Part shown: positions 4,887 through 5,923 of the stretch, in pieces
Layout of the letters: each line of letters starts with the position of its first letter
Numbering within the stretch: the stretch's first letter is position 1
Assembly: GCA_028292065.1 (NCBI GenBank)
Contig: JAQGNC010000448.1
Location: forward strand, 1-5,923
Source: Betaproteobacteria bacterium
Lineage (GTDB): Bacteria > Pseudomonadota > Gammaproteobacteria > Burkholderiales > SG8-41
Length of the DNA: 5,923 nucleotides
Direction of reading: 5' to 3'
Notes under the pieces: model-generated
Told to the model about the DNA's origin: nothing
Database searches by the model: none
What the model saw: the letters and a program-made list of their open reading frames with translations, nothing else
Made by a program: the position numbers and the translations under genes

Positions 4887-5923
4887 GTGCCTCATACCCT
4901 GGCTGAAAAACTGCTCGGCACGCACGCCGAGCGCACCGTGAAAGCGGGCGACGTCGTCGTCGCGCGAGTCGATTTCGCGATGATCCACGACGCCCGCGCC
5001 GCCAATGCGTTAAAGCAGCTCCAGACGCTCGGCGCTTCGAGTCTGCCCCACGTCGGCAAGACCGCGCTGGTGCTCGATCACTATTCGCCGCCGCCGAATC
5101 CCGAAGCTGCCAATACCCACGTCGCGATGCGCCGTTTCGCCGACGAGCGCGGCGCTTTTCTCTATGACATCGGCGACGGCATCTGCCACCAGGTGCTGCC
5201 GGAAGGCGGCCACCTGACGTGCGGCGATCTCGTCGTCGGCACCGACACCCATTCGACCACGTACGGCGCGTTCAACGCGTTCGGCACCGGCGTCGAAGGC
5301 ACAGACGTCGCGGCGGTGATGATGACGGGCAAGCTGTGGTTTCGCGTTCCCGAGACCATCCGCATCGAGCTCGCGGGCCGTCTGCAGCCGGGGGTGTGGG
5401 CGAAGGACGTCACGTTGACGATGCTCGGGCGCTTCGGCGCTGAAGGCGCGAACTACAAGGCGCTCGAATACTGCGGTACAGGCGTCGCCGCGATGGACAT
5501 CGACGATCGCATGACGCTGTCGAACCACGCGGCCGAGCTCGGCGCCAAAGCGGCGCTCCTCGAAGCCGACGACAAGACGTTCGCGTGGCTGAAAGCGCAC
5601 GGCGCGCGTGAGCCGCGGCCGATGACTGCGGATGCGGATGCGGTGTACGCCGAGCGCATCGTGATCGACGCGTCAGTGCTCGCGCCGCAGGTCGCCCGCA
5701 ACCACAGCATCGACGACGTGATCGGCGTTCCGCAAGTCGCCGGGCAGAAAATCGACATCGCGCTGATCGGCACGTGCACCAACGGACGCCTCGACGACCT
5801 GCGGCAGGCCGCGGCCATCCTCAAAGGCCGGCGCATCGCCAAAGGGGTGCGCATGATCATCACGCCCGCGTCGCGCCAGATCTATCTCGCGGCGCTCCGG
5901 GAAGGACTCATCGAAGCGCTGAC
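4887..5923 (+). CDS. LeuC/homoaconitase-type hydro-lyase large subunit, 3' end cut by window edge
   Basis: From GTG 4887, 345 codons run to the window edge without a stop. The protein is an aconitase-superfamily [4Fe-4S] hydro-lyase of the LeuC/HacA large-subunit type, which isomerises or hydrates/dehydrates hydroxy-acids and needs a separate small subunit. Motifs are TLAEKLLGTHAER (4-16), LVLDHYSPPP (61-70), GDGICHQVLPEGG (96-108), VVGTDTHSTTYGAFNAFGTG (116-135), TDVAAVMMTGKLWFRVPE (139-156) and IGTCTNGR, with C297 the first cluster cysteine. The other two cysteines and about 70-80 residues should lie outside. The N-terminus and spacing fit the shorter archaeal/homoaconitase-like subclass, not the roughly 470-aa biosynthetic LeuC of proteobacteria, so a catabolic substrate such as a substituted malate or citrate is likely. 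The start is the only one before the in-frame TAG at 4851 and matches family N-termini. No Shine-Dalgarno is visible; CCTCC directly precedes the GTG. A small subunit is expected just downstream. Confidence 0.92.
   Translation, partial: MPHTLAEKLLGTHAERTVKAGDVVVARVDFAMIHDARAANALKQLQTLGASSLPHVGKTALVLDHYSPPPNPEAANTHVAMRRFADERGAFLYDIGDGICHQVLPEGGHLTCGDLVVGTDTHSTTYGAFNAFGTGVEGTDVAAVMMTGKLWFRVPETIRIELAGRLQPGVWAKDVTLTMLGRFGAEGANYKALEYCGTGVAAMDIDDRMTLSNHAAELGAKAALLEADDKTFAWLKAHGAREPRPMTADADAVYAERIVIDASVLAPQVARNHSIDDVIGVPQVAGQKIDIALIGTCTNGRLDDLRQAAAILKGRRIAKGVRMIITPASRQIYLAALREGLIEAL

Overview
This window of high-GC DNA looks like part of a betaproteobacterial chromosome, most likely Burkholderiales or a relative. 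The reasons are the GC-rich codon third positions, two neighbouring genes for Bug-type (tripartite tricarboxylate transporter, TTT) solute-binding proteins, which are hugely expanded in that group, and GC-rich palindromic repeats in the gaps between genes. The assignment rests on gene content and style only.

Layout. Four genes lie on the minus strand and one on the plus strand. In the minus-strand direction of transcription they are: an MmgE/PrpD-family protein (3340-4770), a PdxA-family dehydrogenase (2116-3150), a complete Bug-type periplasmic binding protein (1003-1977), and a second Bug-type protein whose C-terminus lies beyond base 1 (1-758). A LeuC/aconitase-superfamily large subunit starts divergently at 4887 (GTG) and runs off the right edge. 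The 116-bp divergent gap (4771-4886) carries a 19-bp dyad that fits a LysR-type T-N11-A operator. No rRNA, tRNA, CRISPR array, transposase or phage gene was seen.

How the genes may work together (inference). Bug proteins capture carboxylates in the periplasm. MmgE/PrpD and aconitase/LeuC enzymes dehydrate and rehydrate hydroxy-di/tricarboxylates, and PdxA-family enzymes oxidise and often decarboxylate beta-hydroxy acids. The set reads as a catabolic cluster for an unidentified carboxylate. The PdxA-like protein keeps the three metal-binding histidines but has lost three substrate-contacting positions of E. coli PdxA, so vitamin B6 synthesis is unlikely to be its job. No TctA/TctB membrane subunits are encoded here.

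The gaps are the most unusual part. Bases 892-986 form a nested palindrome whose left arm is interrupted by a 24-bp segment. That segment resembles a separate short repeat at 3258-3283. Bases 2064-2125 hold two perfect 29-bp tandem copies of a hairpin-forming repeat, and the second copy supplies the stop codon and last residues of the PdxA-like protein. A possible Rho-independent terminator follows it.
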